64,000 nucleotides of DNA from Flaccisagitta enflata (Eukaryota > Chaetognatha > Sagittoidea > Aphragmophora). The notes beneath the pieces were generated by a model. That model worked only from the letters and a program-made list of their open reading frames with translations. It made no database searches and was not told the origin of the DNA. The translations under genes were made by a program, and so were the position numbers. Where the stretch lies: positions 78,554,001-78,618,000 of the forward strand of contig OZ231127.1 of assembly GCA_965153355.1 (NCBI GenBank), in the 5' to 3' direction. Of the stretch, positions 1-13,227 are shown one piece after another. Each line of letters opens with the position of its first letter. The first letter of the stretch is position 1.

Positions 1-302
1 CGCAACTCTATAAGAGGCTTTGTCCGCCCGTCCATCCATCCGTCCGTCCATTGGTCCATCAGCACGGGTCGAGAAGTGGGAAATTGAGTGTTTTAAAAAC
101 TTTTTGCGTATGATTGAGACTTTGAGTGTGTGTGGGAGGTTGGAGTGTGGACGGGGGCTGGACGCCCCTGCCCACCCGTCCACAACGATATTGTGACCCC
201 GCGTCACTTGTTATATTACTGCACTGGCCAAATTACTTTCCTATTTAATCACTGCCCCCGCCCACCCGCACAAGATTCGGGTAGCCGTGTATCCGGCCTT
301 GT
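1..302 (-). mobile_element. Helentron/HINE-like element, TTGCG-hairpin subtype, composite copy
   Basis: The window opens inside the 3' hairpin arm (CGCAACTC), followed by CTATAAGAGGCTTTGTCC and a (CCGT)n tract. A GC-rich ...CCCCTGCCCACCCGTCC block sits at about 165-185, and a second 5' end ...GGTAGCCGTGTATCCGGCCT at 279-300. It appears to be two overlapping copies, cut by the window edge. Confidence 0.7.
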
Positions 303-742
303 CACACTTTCCTTTTGATTCCATTAATGACATCTTTCGCTTATTCAAACAGATATTCTTCGTTGCTTCAAACAGTTGTAACTTGCGAAATGGTCTAATC
401 GATATGAAATCTTACATTTAAACGTCATTAAACATGAGTTAAAAACATTTGGTGTTTTGATTGGAATGTCCGCAGTGATTTGTGCGAGATGTTAATTTTG
501 GCACAACTTCTTTTACTTGTGGGTTTCTTAACGAAATAAAGTAATAAACTTCTCTTTCACTCCCACAATTCTTTCTAAATTCTTCATCCTCAATTCTGTG
601 AATATGAATAAGAATCAACTAGATTTAAAGATATCGTTTTCTATTTGACCTGTAAATTAGATTTATCACTTGGTTTATAATTGAATATCCTCTCTGAATT
701 AGTTGCTATTTATTATCTCTTTTTTTCAGCTTGTAGTTTTTC

Positions 743-905
743 TTTTTAGTTGCGGACACGCAACTCTATACGAGGCTTTGTCCGTCCGTCCGTCGGTCCG
801 TTGGTCCGTCCGTCGGTCCGTCAGCACAAGTCGAAAAGTGGAAAAACGCGCATATCCGCCCCTGCCCACCCGTCCGCAACTGGTGGCCGTGTATCCGGCC
901 TTGTT
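743..905 (-). mobile_element. Helentron/HINE-like element, TTGCG-hairpin subtype, complete
   Basis: In minus-strand sense it begins AACAAGGCCGGATACACGGC, carries the subterminal AGTTGCGGAC, then an (ACGG/ACCG)n microsatellite. It ends in the hairpin AGTTGCG-TGTC-CGCAACT followed by AAAAA. The copy at 21097-21259 is very similar throughout. Confidence 0.8.
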
Positions 906-1225
906 CAAACTGTCCCTCACTTTTCTTCACCCTCTTCACTTTTACCTCCTCCCCCCCCGCCACCTCGCCATCCCCCCCCCCCTTGTCTTTGTTTCCCTCT
1001 TGGCTTTCTCCTCAATCTCGTCCATCTGCTGTTGTTTGTTTCATTTGCAGTTTTATCATCTTCTCCTTCGTCTCTTCTTTCTTCTCCTCCTCCTCTTCCT
1101 TCTCTTTCTACTGCTCTTGTTCCTCCTCCTCCTCCTCCTCCTCAACTCACCCTGCCATGTGCCCTGATGGAGATTGGGGGGATTTAACCCTCCTCTCGTC
1201 CCCTTCTGTAGAATCTCCCCTTAAA

Positions 1226-1232
<7 letters not shown>

Positions 1233-1323
<91 letters not shown>

Positions 1324-1391
1324 GGGTGAGGATGCGGAGGATGCCCAAGGCGGCCCGCGGCCCCAAATCCCTCGGACGTTCGACGCAGTGT

Positions 1392-1487
<96 letters not shown>
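1233..1487. repeat. Two (CT)n tracts around a GC-rich spacer
   Basis: (CT)n at 1233-1321 and 1395-1487. The 73-bp spacer is GC-rich (GCCCGCGGCCCC) and unlike the surroundings. No gene was recognised. Confidence 0.9.
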
Positions 1488-1489
<2 letters not shown>

Positions 1490-1698
1490 CAAATTCACTC
1501 GCAGATGTGAAGAAAGAGGAAGACAAAGGAGAAAGTGAAACAAAGGCAAAAACAGAAAAAAAACTCTCCTCAAAAGATCTACACAGAAAGAAAGTGATAG
1601 AGAAAGAAAGAAAAAACGAAAGAAGTAAAGAAAGAGATAGAGAAAGAAAGAAAAAACGAGAGAAGACAAGTAAGAGAAAGAGAAAAGAAGAAAAGCTT

Positions 1699-1715
1699 TA
1701 AGAAAGAAAGAATGA

Positions 1716-1783
<68 letters not shown>

Positions 1784-1787
1784 AAAA

Positions 1788-1855
<68 letters not shown>

Positions 1856-1860
1856 GAGGA
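1699..1860. repeat. (GAAA)n microsatellite
   Basis: About 160 bp, nearly perfect, purine-only on the plus strand. Confidence 0.95.
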
Positions 1861-1979
1861 AGAAAGAAAAGGGGAAAGGACAAAGTGTGTCTGGAGAAGG
1901 AAGACATGGATGGGCGAATTTCATCATTTTCCTCTTTTGTGAAAATGTCAACTTGACGCGAAATGGCAAACTTGACTTC

Positions 1980-2024
1980 CTTTCTTCTCTTTTTTTCTTT
2001 CGTTCTTTCTTTCTTCCCTTTCCT

Positions 2025-2069
<45 letters not shown>

Positions 2070-2131
2070 TCTTTATTTCTTTCGTTCTTTCTTTCTCCCC
2101 TTTCCTTCTTTCTTTCTTTCTTTCTTCTCTT
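1980..2131. repeat. (TTTC)n microsatellite, interrupted
   Basis: Pyrimidine-only plus strand. It is the opposite purine polarity to the tract at 1699-1860, so the two could pair as an inverted repeat. Confidence 0.9.
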
Positions 2132-2132
2132 T

Positions 2133-2484
2133 TTGGGCAGCGGCCCCAAAGGGGCCGATGACCTATGCTTTCACATATGCAGAAATTTCTCCCTTTCCTC
2201 CTTCAGTGTACCCCCCCCCCCCAGCCTCAAGGCCAATATCTCAGCCTCAAGACCAAAATCCTAGCCTCGAGGCTCAAATCCCAGCCTGGAGGCTCAAATC
2301 CCAGCCTGGAGGCTCAAATTCCGGCCTCGAGGCTCAAATTCCAGCCTCGTGGCTCAAATCCCAGCCTTGAGGCTCAAATCCCAGCCCCGAGGCTCAAATC
2401 CCAGCCTCAAGGCCCTAATTCCAGCCTTGAGGCTCAAATAAAAACAGCATAGGTTATCGGCCCCTTCGGGGCCGCTGCCCCTCT
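2133..2484. mobile_element. GGCCCC-hairpin element with internal 20-bp minisatellite
   Basis: Starts TTTTTGGGCAGCGGCCCCAA, with hairpin GGCCCCAAAGGGGCC and then GATGACCTATGCTTTCACA. It ends with the inverted copy (AGCATAGGTTATCGGCCCCT...GGGGCCGCTGCCCC), giving TIRs of about 35 bp. The middle (2224-2440) is about 11 units of CCTCGAGGCTCAAATCCCAG. Confidence 0.75.
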
Positions 2485-2610
2485 AACCACCTCACACCCA
2501 CATAAACTCACATAGGGGTGACGGGTACCGCTGACCATCTAACCACTTTACACCCACATACACTCACAAAGGGGCAACGGGTACCGCTGACCATCTAACG
2601 CTTTTGCGAC
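2485..2610. repeat. Two tandem ~60-bp units next to the GGCCCC-hairpin element
   Basis: CTAACCACCTCACACCCACA...GGGTACCGCTGACCATCT occurs twice and ends GCTTTTGCGACTATT. A related tail follows the 39.97-kb element (40157-40246), so it belongs to the same mobile family. Confidence 0.65.
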
Positions 2611-2621
2611 TATTTTCTTTT

Positions 2622-2643
2622 GTTCTTTCTCTCTTCCCTTTTG

Positions 2644-2674
<31 letters not shown>

Positions 2675-2738
2675 TTTTTTTTTTGTCTCTCTGTTTGTTT
2701 GTTTCTTTCTTTCTTTCTTTCTTTCTTTCCTTCTTTCT
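2622..2738. repeat. (TTTC)n microsatellite, interrupted
   Basis: TTTC runs with GTTT interruptions. Confidence 0.85.
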
Positions 2739-2860
2739 CCTGATTTTTTTCTTTTTCTGTCATGCCAATGAAATCTTCATCTATCACCTTTTAGCTGCAA
2801 TGTTAAACTATGCCCTAGTCTGTTTTCTAATTACATTTCTCCAGTTCCAATTTATCTGGA

Positions 2861-3010
2861 CAGTTAAATCCCGTTCTAACGGATTTCAATGCACTAAAGA
2901 ACTTTATCTGTTATAAGCGGAATTTTGTGATTGCCATCATAAAAATAGAATAACCAATCGTATTGATCATGAATTGGTATCAGTCATAGGCGGAATTTCG
3001 TTGCGTTGCT
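2861..3010. mobile_element. One end of a pogo/mariner-like MITE
   Basis: ACAGTTAAATCCCGTTCTAA at 2859 matches the TIR of the complete element at 55996-56487, and the internal GGCGGAATTTCG occurs in both. No second end was found here. Confidence 0.5.
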
Positions 3011-3420
3011 TGTTTACTCTTGATTGTTTTATATCTTTTGTTATTCGTCACAATACTGCCAGTTTTTACGTCAGGTCTTTGATTTTTGCTTCAGTTTCTT
3101 AGCTCCTCCCTTGTAGGCTTTTCTGTCCGTTGTTTTCTCTCTCTCTGTTTTGATCTTTCACATCTACCTTGTTCTTTTCTCTCCTTTTTTTTTTCTTTTT
3201 TTTTCTTTTTTTTTTCTTTTTGCTTTTTTTTATTTTTCTTTTGACTTTGTATTTTTTAAGCGGATCTTCTCTGACTTTTCCCCCACTTGACAAAACACAA
3301 TATTGATTCGCGCATCAAAGGAAAGTGTTTAGGTTGGACATATAATACTCTTGGGAGGAAGAAAAAAAGGAAAAAAGATTCGAAGGTGGAGAAAAAAGGG
3401 GAAAATAAGGGAAATAGGTC

Positions 3421-3765
3421 AGGCAAACAGATAGACACATAGACAGACAGACACATAGACAGGCAGACACATAAACAGACAGACATATAGACAAGACAGA
3501 CAGGCAGAGAGCAGGGAAAGAGACAAAGAGATAAGAAAGAAGGAAAGAAAGGAAGTGGGGAAGAAAGGGAGAAAGGAAGAAAGAGAGAAAAAATAAAGAA
3601 AGAAGAAATTGGAAGAAAAGAAAAAGAAAGAGAGAAATAAAGGACGAAAGAAGGAAAGAAAGAAAGATAGATGAATAGATAGATGGATGGGTAGAAGGGT
3701 AGAAAGAAAGAAAAAAAGAAAGAAAAAAAGAAAGAAAGAAAAAAAGAAAGAAAGAAAGAAAGAAA

Positions 3766-3806
<41 letters not shown>

Positions 3807-3814
3807 TAAGAAAA

Positions 3815-3886
<72 letters not shown>

Positions 3887-3935
3887 AAAAAGAAAGCAAG
3901 AAAAAAGAAAGAAAAAAAGAAAGAATGAGAAACAA
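3421..3935. repeat. (ACAG)n-like then (GAAA)n microsatellite
   Basis: ACAGACAG-type repeats at 3421-3515, then degenerate and finally near-perfect GAAA at 3700-3920. About 500 bp of almost pure purine. Confidence 0.9.
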
Positions 3936-4391
3936 CAAAGTAAGGACAAAAAAAAAGACAGAGAATGAAAGACAGAAATAACGACTGAAAAAAAAAACGA
4001 AAAAAAAAAAAGCAAAGTTAAAAGTTGCGGGAAAGGTCTGGTTGCCAGTTGAAAGTCGTCATCATCACTAAAAAAAAAAGAAAAAAAAATATTTCCAATT
4101 TTTTGCTCTTTTTCCCTCAGCCACAGGCACAGATGTAAAAAAAAAGAGGAAAGCATTCAAGCGATTGAGAGTATTCGCAGGTGCGGATGAGTTAAGTAGT
4201 GCAAATAATATCCTTGAAACACAAATTTAAAGAAAAAAACGCGAGCATTTTGTAGACGCGTGTGATGATGGTTGGATGAGATGGAAATCGAACCAACTGA
4301 CAGATTGACCAACACCTTATTTCTAGATCAGGTTGGTAAAGAATATCGAAATTGCCCCCCAAAAATGAATCTCTTAACCAGAATAAGAAAA

Positions 4392-4467
4392 GGAAAGAAA
4401 GAAAGAAAGAAAGAAGGAAAGAAAGAAAGAGAGAAAGAGAGAAAGAAAGAAAGAAAGAAAGAAAGAG

Positions 4468-4514
<47 letters not shown>

Positions 4515-4607
4515 AAAAGAGAGCAAAAACAAAGTAGAAGAAAGTAAAAAAGAAAGAAAAAGAGAGCAGAAAGAAAGTAAAAAAGAAAGAAAGAAAGAAA
4601 GAAAGAA

Positions 4608-4698
<91 letters not shown>

Positions 4699-4702
4699 AA
4701 AT
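4392..4702. repeat. (GAAA)n with embedded (GACA)n
   Basis: GAAA repeats, with GACA at 4608-4662 and then GAAA again. Purine-rich plus strand. Confidence 0.9.
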
Positions 4703-5028
4703 AAGAAATAAGATAAAGGAAAGTGAGAGGTAGCAAGAGCGAGAAGAGACAATGTTATCATGAGGAAAGATCAGCAATCGACTTCCTCTTTTTTTAAATG
4801 TTCCACAGTTCTTCTTTTGTCACAGAATCCGATGATCCAATTGGATTCTATGGTCTTCTTGTTCAGCCGAAAGGACCGTGGTTCAGAAGAAAAAACACCG
4901 TGTGCCAAATTTTACCATTGAGACTTGAGAGCGTCCGATGGCGAGAAAATTGTTGTCGTTTTTTTTTTCTGCATTGAAAAAGCGCGAACAATGTAATTGT
5001 TTTGAGTTTATCAAAAGGGGAGTGAAAT

Positions 5029-5165
5029 AACAAGGCCCCATACACGGCACCACAGTTGCAAACAGTTGGGCAGGGGCAGTAATGCGAAAGCCATTCGCAT
5101 TTCAAGATTGTGACAGAGGGACCGACGGACCAACCGACACAGCAATGTGTGTACGCGACTAAAAA
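5029..5165 (+). mobile_element. Helentron/HINE-like element, short copy
   Basis: AACAAGGCCCCATACACGGC start, GGGCAGGGGCAGTAATGC, GACGGACCAACCGACA tract, and end GTACGCGACTAAAAAT. The left arm of the final hairpin is decayed. Confidence 0.75.
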
Positions 5166-5325
5166 TGAAAATGTAGTTTTAATTAGTAGCGCGAGCATTT
5201 AGTGTCTCTTATGACAAAATAACATGTAACATGTAACTATATGAATCTATCAAACAACAAACATCTAAACTGGGGTATCGTGGGCTGTACCGTGGTTCGG
5301 TGTTCGGCTCACGGTGCATGGCCTC

Positions 5326-5425
<100 letters not shown>

Positions 5426-5499
5426 AGACACAAAGTTCAGTTTATCGGCTTATATATGGAAATGAAAGTAAGTCGAGAACGGAGAGCATAATCCAGCAT

Positions 5500-6726
5500 A
5501 ATCTATGATGGATTGCTTAATCACACACACACTCTCTCATGCACACACCTGCTGGCTATAAAATTAAGAATCGAAAGTTGCGATTTTCAAGGCTGTTCCA
5601 TTTCAAATGTCGTGCTCTTTTTTTGCCATTTTTTAGAAGCCACTCGGACTTGTTGAGAGGGAAATCACAAAAAAATAGAGCATAAAAAAGCACCGTTTTC
5701 ATCCCCCACCCCCTAATTTATATTGCCCCTCCTCTTCTATGTTACGCCTTAGTTTTTTGTGCAAAAAATAATGAGAAGTTGATAGAAAGACTTAGAATCA
5801 AGGCATCCACCCTTGAATCTCGCATATATAGATACTTGTCTTGTTAAACTCCTTTAACACCCTAAACTAGGCCATGATGTTAAAAAGAGCAAACACCAAA
5901 AACCCAATTAGGATCAAAAAGAAAAAAAATCTGCCCTGGTTTGTATTTCTTTCTCTACCTTTTTATCCGCTGACATTAACGATTTAAGCCAACGCCTGAG
6001 GCAGAGTGGAAAAAAATGGAGGGAAAAACTTAAGACTTGGGAAAAGAAAAGTTTTTGAAAAAGCTCTATTAACTAAAATGTCGAACTTTTACAATTCATG
6101 AAAACCTTATCAGGAACAGCTTATGGCGTGCTGTGAATTATTGTAAGGCTGCCTGCTACGCAGGCATGAGTGCCCATAAAAGCTGAAATACCACAATGCG
6201 CTTTAAACTGTTCCTGTTAAAACATGTTTTTCAATGAGCTATTATTCAAATTTCAAATTGACTTGGCAACATTTCTAGGCTCAAATCAAAGTTTGAATTG
6301 GTTTAACATGGTAGAATAAGTTTTCAGTTTGTTTCTATGCCTCTTTCATTCATTCATATCAAACACTTCAAGCTCACCCTGAAATGGGAACTAATTTAAA
6401 AGTTGCTCAGTACCTTGCTTTAGAGTGTTTTGAAAAGGAATCATCCACTAGAATACATTTGGGTATTTTTGCTCTTCCAGGCACTACGGCCTGCGTCCTA
6501 TGTATTCACTACCCATTTCGATTGTAAGACCTGATTCCTTGGATGATTACTGTGCATTGAACGGATAAACTTTCTATAGGGGAACAAAAACTTAAATGAT
6601 GACATTTTTAAAATCATTTCACAATCACACGGTAAAGAAATGCTACAGGATTATTGGATCTTCAAGGATCAAACTAGAAAATCAAAGCAAGGTTTACACT
6701 TGTCTAACTAGAAGATGGTGAATAAG
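5500..6726. other. No gene seen
   Basis: AT-rich sequence without coding signal or long microsatellite. An imperfect inverted pair (CAGGAACAGCTT near 6112, AAACTGTTCCTG near 6207) hints at an old foldback element. Confidence 0.4.
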
Positions 6727-6936
6727 CAAGGCCGGATATATGGCTTCCCTAGTTGCGTGCAGGTGGGCAGGAGCAGTGTTGAAGAAAGTCACCAGGGCAT
6801 CTGGACAGGAGCCATAGGCTAAAAAAGCTTAGAAACGCCGCAAAGTAAAAAGGGGATCAACCAACGGACCGACCAACCAACCAACCGAAGGACCGACACA
6901 GCGGGGTGTAGAGTCGCGTAGCACGCGACTAAAAAA
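6727..6936 (+). mobile_element. Helentron/HINE-like element, TCGCG-hairpin subtype, complete
   Basis: CAAGGCCGGATATATGGC start, AGTTGCGTGCAGGTGGGCAG, (CCAA/GACC)n tract, AGCGGGGTGTAG, hairpin AGTCGCG-TAGCA-CGCGACT, then an A-run. Confidence 0.85.
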
Positions 6937-7277
6937 TTGGCTGTTCTACCTTTTGTTTTTAAGGCTCCTAGCCTTTTTTCTCTGAAAATGAAGATTCCAA
7001 CGACATACCAATACGGAACATTAGTATAGATATATCCCAAAAAGAAACATATGAGTCCTTGTTTTATTGAGAAGTGTGTGAGTGAAATTCAGAGTTTGCC
7101 AACTGTGGGACTCTATCATCGTATCCGTACTTTAAAGCTTTGTCACTTGTAACTTGGGGCATTTTTTGAAGAGAAATGCCATTAAACTTCGACTGGTGAT
7201 TGATCAAAAAAGAAGAGGACAACTTAAAGGTGACGAAAGCTCGCATTTACAAACGAAAACAACCCACGCGATACCAA

Positions 7278-7415
<138 letters not shown>

Positions 7416-7576
7416 AGAGAGAGTATAAGAGCTTAGAGGGACAGCTAGTAAGGGTTTCTCCTCTGATTGTTGAAAGGGTGAGTTTCCGTAAGAGGGTTGG
7501 ACTGAGAAAATAGACGCAAAATAGATTCTCAAATAAGAGAACAGATGGGAAAAAAGAAAGTTTCAAGACGATAGAG

Positions 7577-7720
<144 letters not shown>

Positions 7721-8007
7721 CAGACACGGAGAGAGGCGAGACAAATGAGACTAGCCAAACAAAAAGGAAAAAAATCATAATGCAAGTCCAGCATCTTTTG
7801 ATCAGAAAAAAAAGCCTTTATTTCATCCTCACCCTTTTTTTTCCTCACCCTCCTTCCTTTCTCTTTCGACGTCATTTCCTTGTTTCTTCCTTTATTCTTC
7901 CTTCAGTCTTTTTTCTCCTTTCTTTTTCATCCTCTTTTCTTTTGATAAGCTTCTTTTCTTTTCTCCCCCGTTTAAGATATAAGTGGCCATTCTTTCGCTT
8001 CTCACCC

Positions 8008-8160
8008 AATGCAACCCCCGCACTCACCCAATGCAACCCCCGCACTCACCCTACGTACACACCCAATGCAACCCCCACACTCTCCCTACGTACTCACCCC
8101 CGCACTCACCCTACGTACTCACCCCCGCACTCACCCTACGTACTCTCCCTCACACTTTAT
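8008..8160. repeat. ~25-bp minisatellite
   Basis: Units built from ACCCCCGCACTCACCC plus AATGCA or TACGTAC. About six units. Confidence 0.8.
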
Positions 8161-8289
8161 CCCCGCTAGAAAAAACTACATCACACATGTTCGGTTCCCC
8201 AAGACACCCCCGCTTGCGATGACGCACTATCACCCCCCAAAAAAAGAAAAAAACATCTCAACACTGTTCCGAAAATTATAGGAGCATTT

Positions 8290-9500
8290 GCTTTGGGTAC
8301 CATTCACTTTTTTCTTTTTTTTCTTTTGCTAAATTGCAATGAGCACCCCGTCGTGTATCTTGATGTAGTAAATGCGTTTTGCATGTTCAAATCTAGTCCA
8401 GTGTTAACTGGCCATTTTGGATGGCAAAAACAAACCAAATCAAACTGCATTGCATGACAGCAAATTGGAATCGTATGTACGCTTCTAGTCGTTATATAAG
8501 ATTATGGAATGGCTAGATTAACCTAAATCTTTCTAGTAATGCTATTTTCCAGGCCTGCATTAGTTAGTGGGCCATGTAGCTATTGACTGACTTATCTTCA
8601 AGTTAAAAAAATGCATGGATCGTATGAAATTACAAGTTTTCAAAGAAAATATAAAAAAAGCTCTTATTTACAGAATTAAATTAGTAATGAACAGAAACAG
8701 TAAAAGGAGAAAAACAAGGAGCTAAAAAGTCTTGACAACCAGCAACATTTGGAATCGGTACATGATTGGTATGACCTATCATGTCATGACATAAAGACAT
8801 GACATGATAAGATACTTTCGTGAGATCATCACATTTTGAGAGAGAGAAAACAAAAGAGGCAATGATGTTTGAGAATGAACGTAATGAATTTGTAATAAAA
8901 AAGTAGTATCTATTTTTGTTTTGGTGTTGAAAAAAAGGGAGATATTCACTCCAGATGAAACGAGAGAGGTGGCATACCAGTCATGTACCCTCCTTCGTCT
9001 CTAATAAAAAAGTAAGTTAAAGTTAGTGTCGGTGATGTAATAATAGTGGTGAATAGCATATACTGAATTAATTTTATCATTGATATCATTCCATGGAACA
9101 CTGAAAGAACAGTGCTGTCAGCTAAGAGTTATAGTAGATACCATTATTCTTTTTTTGTTTTCTGCGAAAATTACCCGCATTTCGTTCTGGAATAATATTC
9201 ATTTATAGGATGTTTTAGGATTTCTTTTTTTTTTTTAATTACAATTTATCCTCTGTTATACTTATTATGAAAATATCATTTTCAAAAGATCAAAAGAAAG
9301 CACAATTATGTAAGTTAATCTACAATGGACATTCATCGGATTTCGATCAAATTCAAACCAATTAACAAATTTCAACTATTTGAGAACTTTACAAGAAAAA
9401 ATGGTGAATGGGAATTCCTTTTTTAGACTATATCCAAATTACTGACAGTTCCGCAATTTTTATCTTTTCAAATATTCATGTTAAAAAAAACATCCAATGA
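8290..9500. other. No gene seen; one perfect 12-bp hairpin
   Basis: AT-rich. TATCATGTCATG (8777-8788) pairs with CATGACATGATA (8798-8809) across a 9-nt loop. Nothing else was recognised. Confidence 0.5.
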
Positions 9501-9509
9501 ACATGGAAC

Positions 9510-10520
<1,011 letters not shown>

Positions 10521-11432
10521 CATGGAACGCCTGTTAATAATTTCATTTTAAGCTCCACACCACACAAAGTCATAACACGCGCAAAACAAAAATTACAGGA
10601 TCACCAAACAAAATATTTAAATAATTGGCTAATAGCACAAAACAATGTTTAATAAAATAGAATAATCGCCAATATTTACAGACATTTTTTTTTCTATGAA
10701 AAAAGTTAAAATATGTTAACATCAGCATCAGCCATTATTTGATGAGCCAAGCTGCAGACAATCTAAATTCAGTTCATCAAATTCATTTTTTCTTTTCAAT
10801 GCAGTTGGTCATTGATGCAACAAGCTAAAAACATTCATATAAATCTCATGCAGACTTCGTTTGCAATTCCCCAGAAATTATACTTGAGATCAAGACCTTA
10901 GTGTTTTTTGTTTTCCTTTTATAAAGCTTCTCTTCTCTCTTTTTCTTTTTTTTTGTTTGAGATGCGATTTTTGTTTCTTCAAATTGTTTTTGTGAAGCGA
11001 CGAGAATGAAGTCGTTTTTGATAAGAGAGAACTGGAAGTTTTGTCCCAATTTTTGCTGTCCTTTAGTTCTTTGGTTTTTGCAGTTTTCTCCAAATATTCG
11101 TGACTTTGGGCACCTATGGAAATGGAAAACAAACAAACAAATCTATGGTTAATGAACTGGAAAAAAAGATTATTCAATTGGAAACTAAAGCACGGAAAAT
11201 ACAATTGAACCTCGTAATACCGGATGTCAAGAGACTGACAAATTTATGTTATTTCCTGTTATTTCATTTGTTTTTTAACTTTATCATCAGTTACAGGCGG
11301 ATATCTGTTACTCTAGGGACCGTTATGGGAGAGCTTAAATGCATGTATTTTCATCTTTCTGAAAATAGGACCATTTGAAGACAGAACAAATTCATGACTC
11401 GCTTTTGCTATGCCTTCTGTCTATCTATATGT

Positions 11433-11560
<128 letters not shown>

Positions 11561-11830
11561 CTTTGTGATTCTGTCATTTGGTTTTAATCATGCACCCGTT
11601 GCTTAAATGCTTCATGTTTTGTTCCTCCTCTCATTTTGTCAAGAGAGACTCATAAACTCGAGTTTAAAGATAAGATAAATGTTACTATTAAATGCGTGAA
11701 TCATGAATTTGTAAGCGATCAATCTTGAGATTGTAACGTCCTTTTTTGGAGGGAACACATCACAAGGTTGCATCAGCCTATAAAGATCTACTTTCTTCCC
11801 TCGTAGTGGACAACAACGAAAATGACAACA

Positions 11831-11835
11831 AAAAT

Positions 11836-11882
<47 letters not shown>

Positions 11883-11884
11883 CT
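11831..11884. repeat. (AAC)n microsatellite
   Basis: About 16 perfect AAC/CAA units. Confidence 0.95.
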
Positions 11885-12057
11885 ATTTACCCGGATTTTG
11901 GATGGTTCTTGACTTGACTTGAATTTCCACAGGCAAAAAAAGAGGTCGAATGAGGTGGAAGAGGAGGAGGTAGAGGAGGAGCGTGAGGAAGAGGAATAGA
12001 AGTTGAAAGAGTCATATGAGATAGCGTCGCCCAGGAGTCAGGATAGCGTCCCTCCAT

Positions 12058-12063
<6 letters not shown>

Positions 12064-12132
<69 letters not shown>
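12064..12132. repeat. (GA)n microsatellite
   Basis: It lies just downstream of the CDK-inhibitor stop on the minus strand and would be (UC)n in the 3' UTR if transcribed. Confidence 0.95.
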
Positions 12133-12136
<4 letters not shown>

Positions 12137-12170
12137 CCCTTTTTGCCAGCGGCAGCAGCAGTATCCAGGC

Positions 12171-12176
12171 TTTATT
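12171..12176 (-). terminator. Possible poly(A) signal overlapping the stop codon
   Basis: AATAAA on the minus strand overlaps the TAA stop of the CDK-inhibitor gene. Cleavage would fall about 10-30 bases on, just before or inside the (CT)n run at 12132-12064. The true site could be elsewhere. Confidence 0.3.
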
Positions 12177-12338
12177 GCACAGAGGGCCCAGTGGCCGCAG
12201 CAGCCTCGAAGCCGAGGCCAGCCGCGATGGACGCAGGGGCCGCGGTTGCTGCAGCGCCACGGAACGGAGATCCGCGCAAGATCTTCTTGTTGAGAGAATC
12301 CGCAGCGGACAGCTTACGTTTACGTTGCCGCAAAAAGT
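12172..12338 (-). CDS. CIP/KIP-family CDK inhibitor, exon 2 (PIP degron and C terminus)
   Basis: Begins directly after CACTTTTACAG, a near-ideal 3' splice site. Read in the phase left by exon 1 (one base carried over), the split codon becomes GAC (D300) and the frame continues FLRQRKRKLSAADSLNKKIL to a TAA at 12174-12172. Joined to Q295-T299 of exon 1 this completes a PIP-box degron: Q-T-K-I-T-D-F-L with a basic residue (K306) at +4. In known proteins such a motif binds PCNA on chromatin and recruits CRL4-Cdt2 for destruction in S phase. RQRKRK (303-308) could double as a nuclear signal. The tail is Ala/Gly-rich and ends ...GPSVQ, giving 354 residues in total. The intron would be 12,173 bp. 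The exon is a GC-rich island among microsatellites, as is exon 1. An AATAAA overlaps the stop codon, and the 3' UTR would run into the (CT)n tract on this strand. The exon link is an inference from phase, motif and splice signals. Confidence 0.8.
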
Positions 12339-12353
12339 CTGTAAAAGTGGTGG
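12339..12353 (-). promoter_or_regulatory. 3' splice site of the CDK-inhibitor gene
   Basis: Minus strand TCCACCACTTTTACAG ends the 12.2-kb intron, with a pyrimidine-rich run and CAG just before the coding exon. Confidence 0.75.
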
Positions 12354-13050
12354 ACAAAAAAACAAACAAAATAAATAAACATATGATGTGTGGTTGTAGG
12401 TTTTCTATCGTTCGTCGTGATAGGTTTTATTCAGTGGTGCATGTATTGTGATTGGGTTTCTTAAGTGGTGCTTGCTTTTTTCATGTCTGCTCCTTGAGTG
12501 ACGTGTTTTATTTTTATCCCAAAAAAATGGGTGAGTTGATGTGTCACTTGAATCTAGTAATGTTCATGTAAGTCATGTCATATTTATTTGTTTCATCATG
12601 TCTTTCGTAAAATTGTCTGTTCTGAAAATTCAATTCCACTTCACATTGAAGCTCATGTTTCTTCTTTATTCTTTTTTCTGATTTCATAGAATGCTTTGCC
12701 TCGCGTTGGCCATTTAAGGCATCCAATCAATCCTGCCAAACCCTCGTTCAATTCTCAGCTGTGTTCCTTAGTCATCCTGTCATAACTCGCATGTTACCAT
12801 GACGAAGTCTGCTAAAATTCATTCATGACACTTATTGATGTCATAATGAAAAACTTTCTTTAGAGGTTTAAAAAAAGAAGATGAAAAAAGCTTTGGTGGT
12901 GCCATTTTGATTGTCATTGAGGCATTACGTTGTTGACATCAAAACAATTATCTCATCCTTAAACGATTTTTCTCTTGGCACGTATCAAACTTTAGAGGGC
13001 TTCAAGATACATAAATGACTTATAAAAAAGGGGAGGTACTCTATCTCCTC

Positions 13051-13056
<6 letters not shown>

Positions 13057-13131
<75 letters not shown>

Positions 13132-13136
13132 GAGAG

Positions 13137-13223
<87 letters not shown>
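13057..13223. repeat. (CT)n-(GA)n inverted pair
   Basis: (CT)n at 13057-13130, the short junction AGAGAGTGAT, then (AG)n to 13222. The two halves are complementary, about 75 bp each. Confidence 0.95.

Positions 13224-13227
<4 letters not shown>

Noticed and set aside
1184-2149. 321-codon minus frame rich in F, L, S, K, R and E
   Set aside because: It is made of (CT)n, (GAAA)n and (TTTC)n microsatellites; no domain and no splice context.
3315-4156. Long minus frames of SFFL repeats resembling membrane proteins
   Set aside because: Pure translation of (GAAA)n on the opposite strand.
12175-12378. Plus-strand frames across the GC-rich island
   Set aside because: The minus strand carries the splice acceptor and the degron; the plus frames are its shadow.
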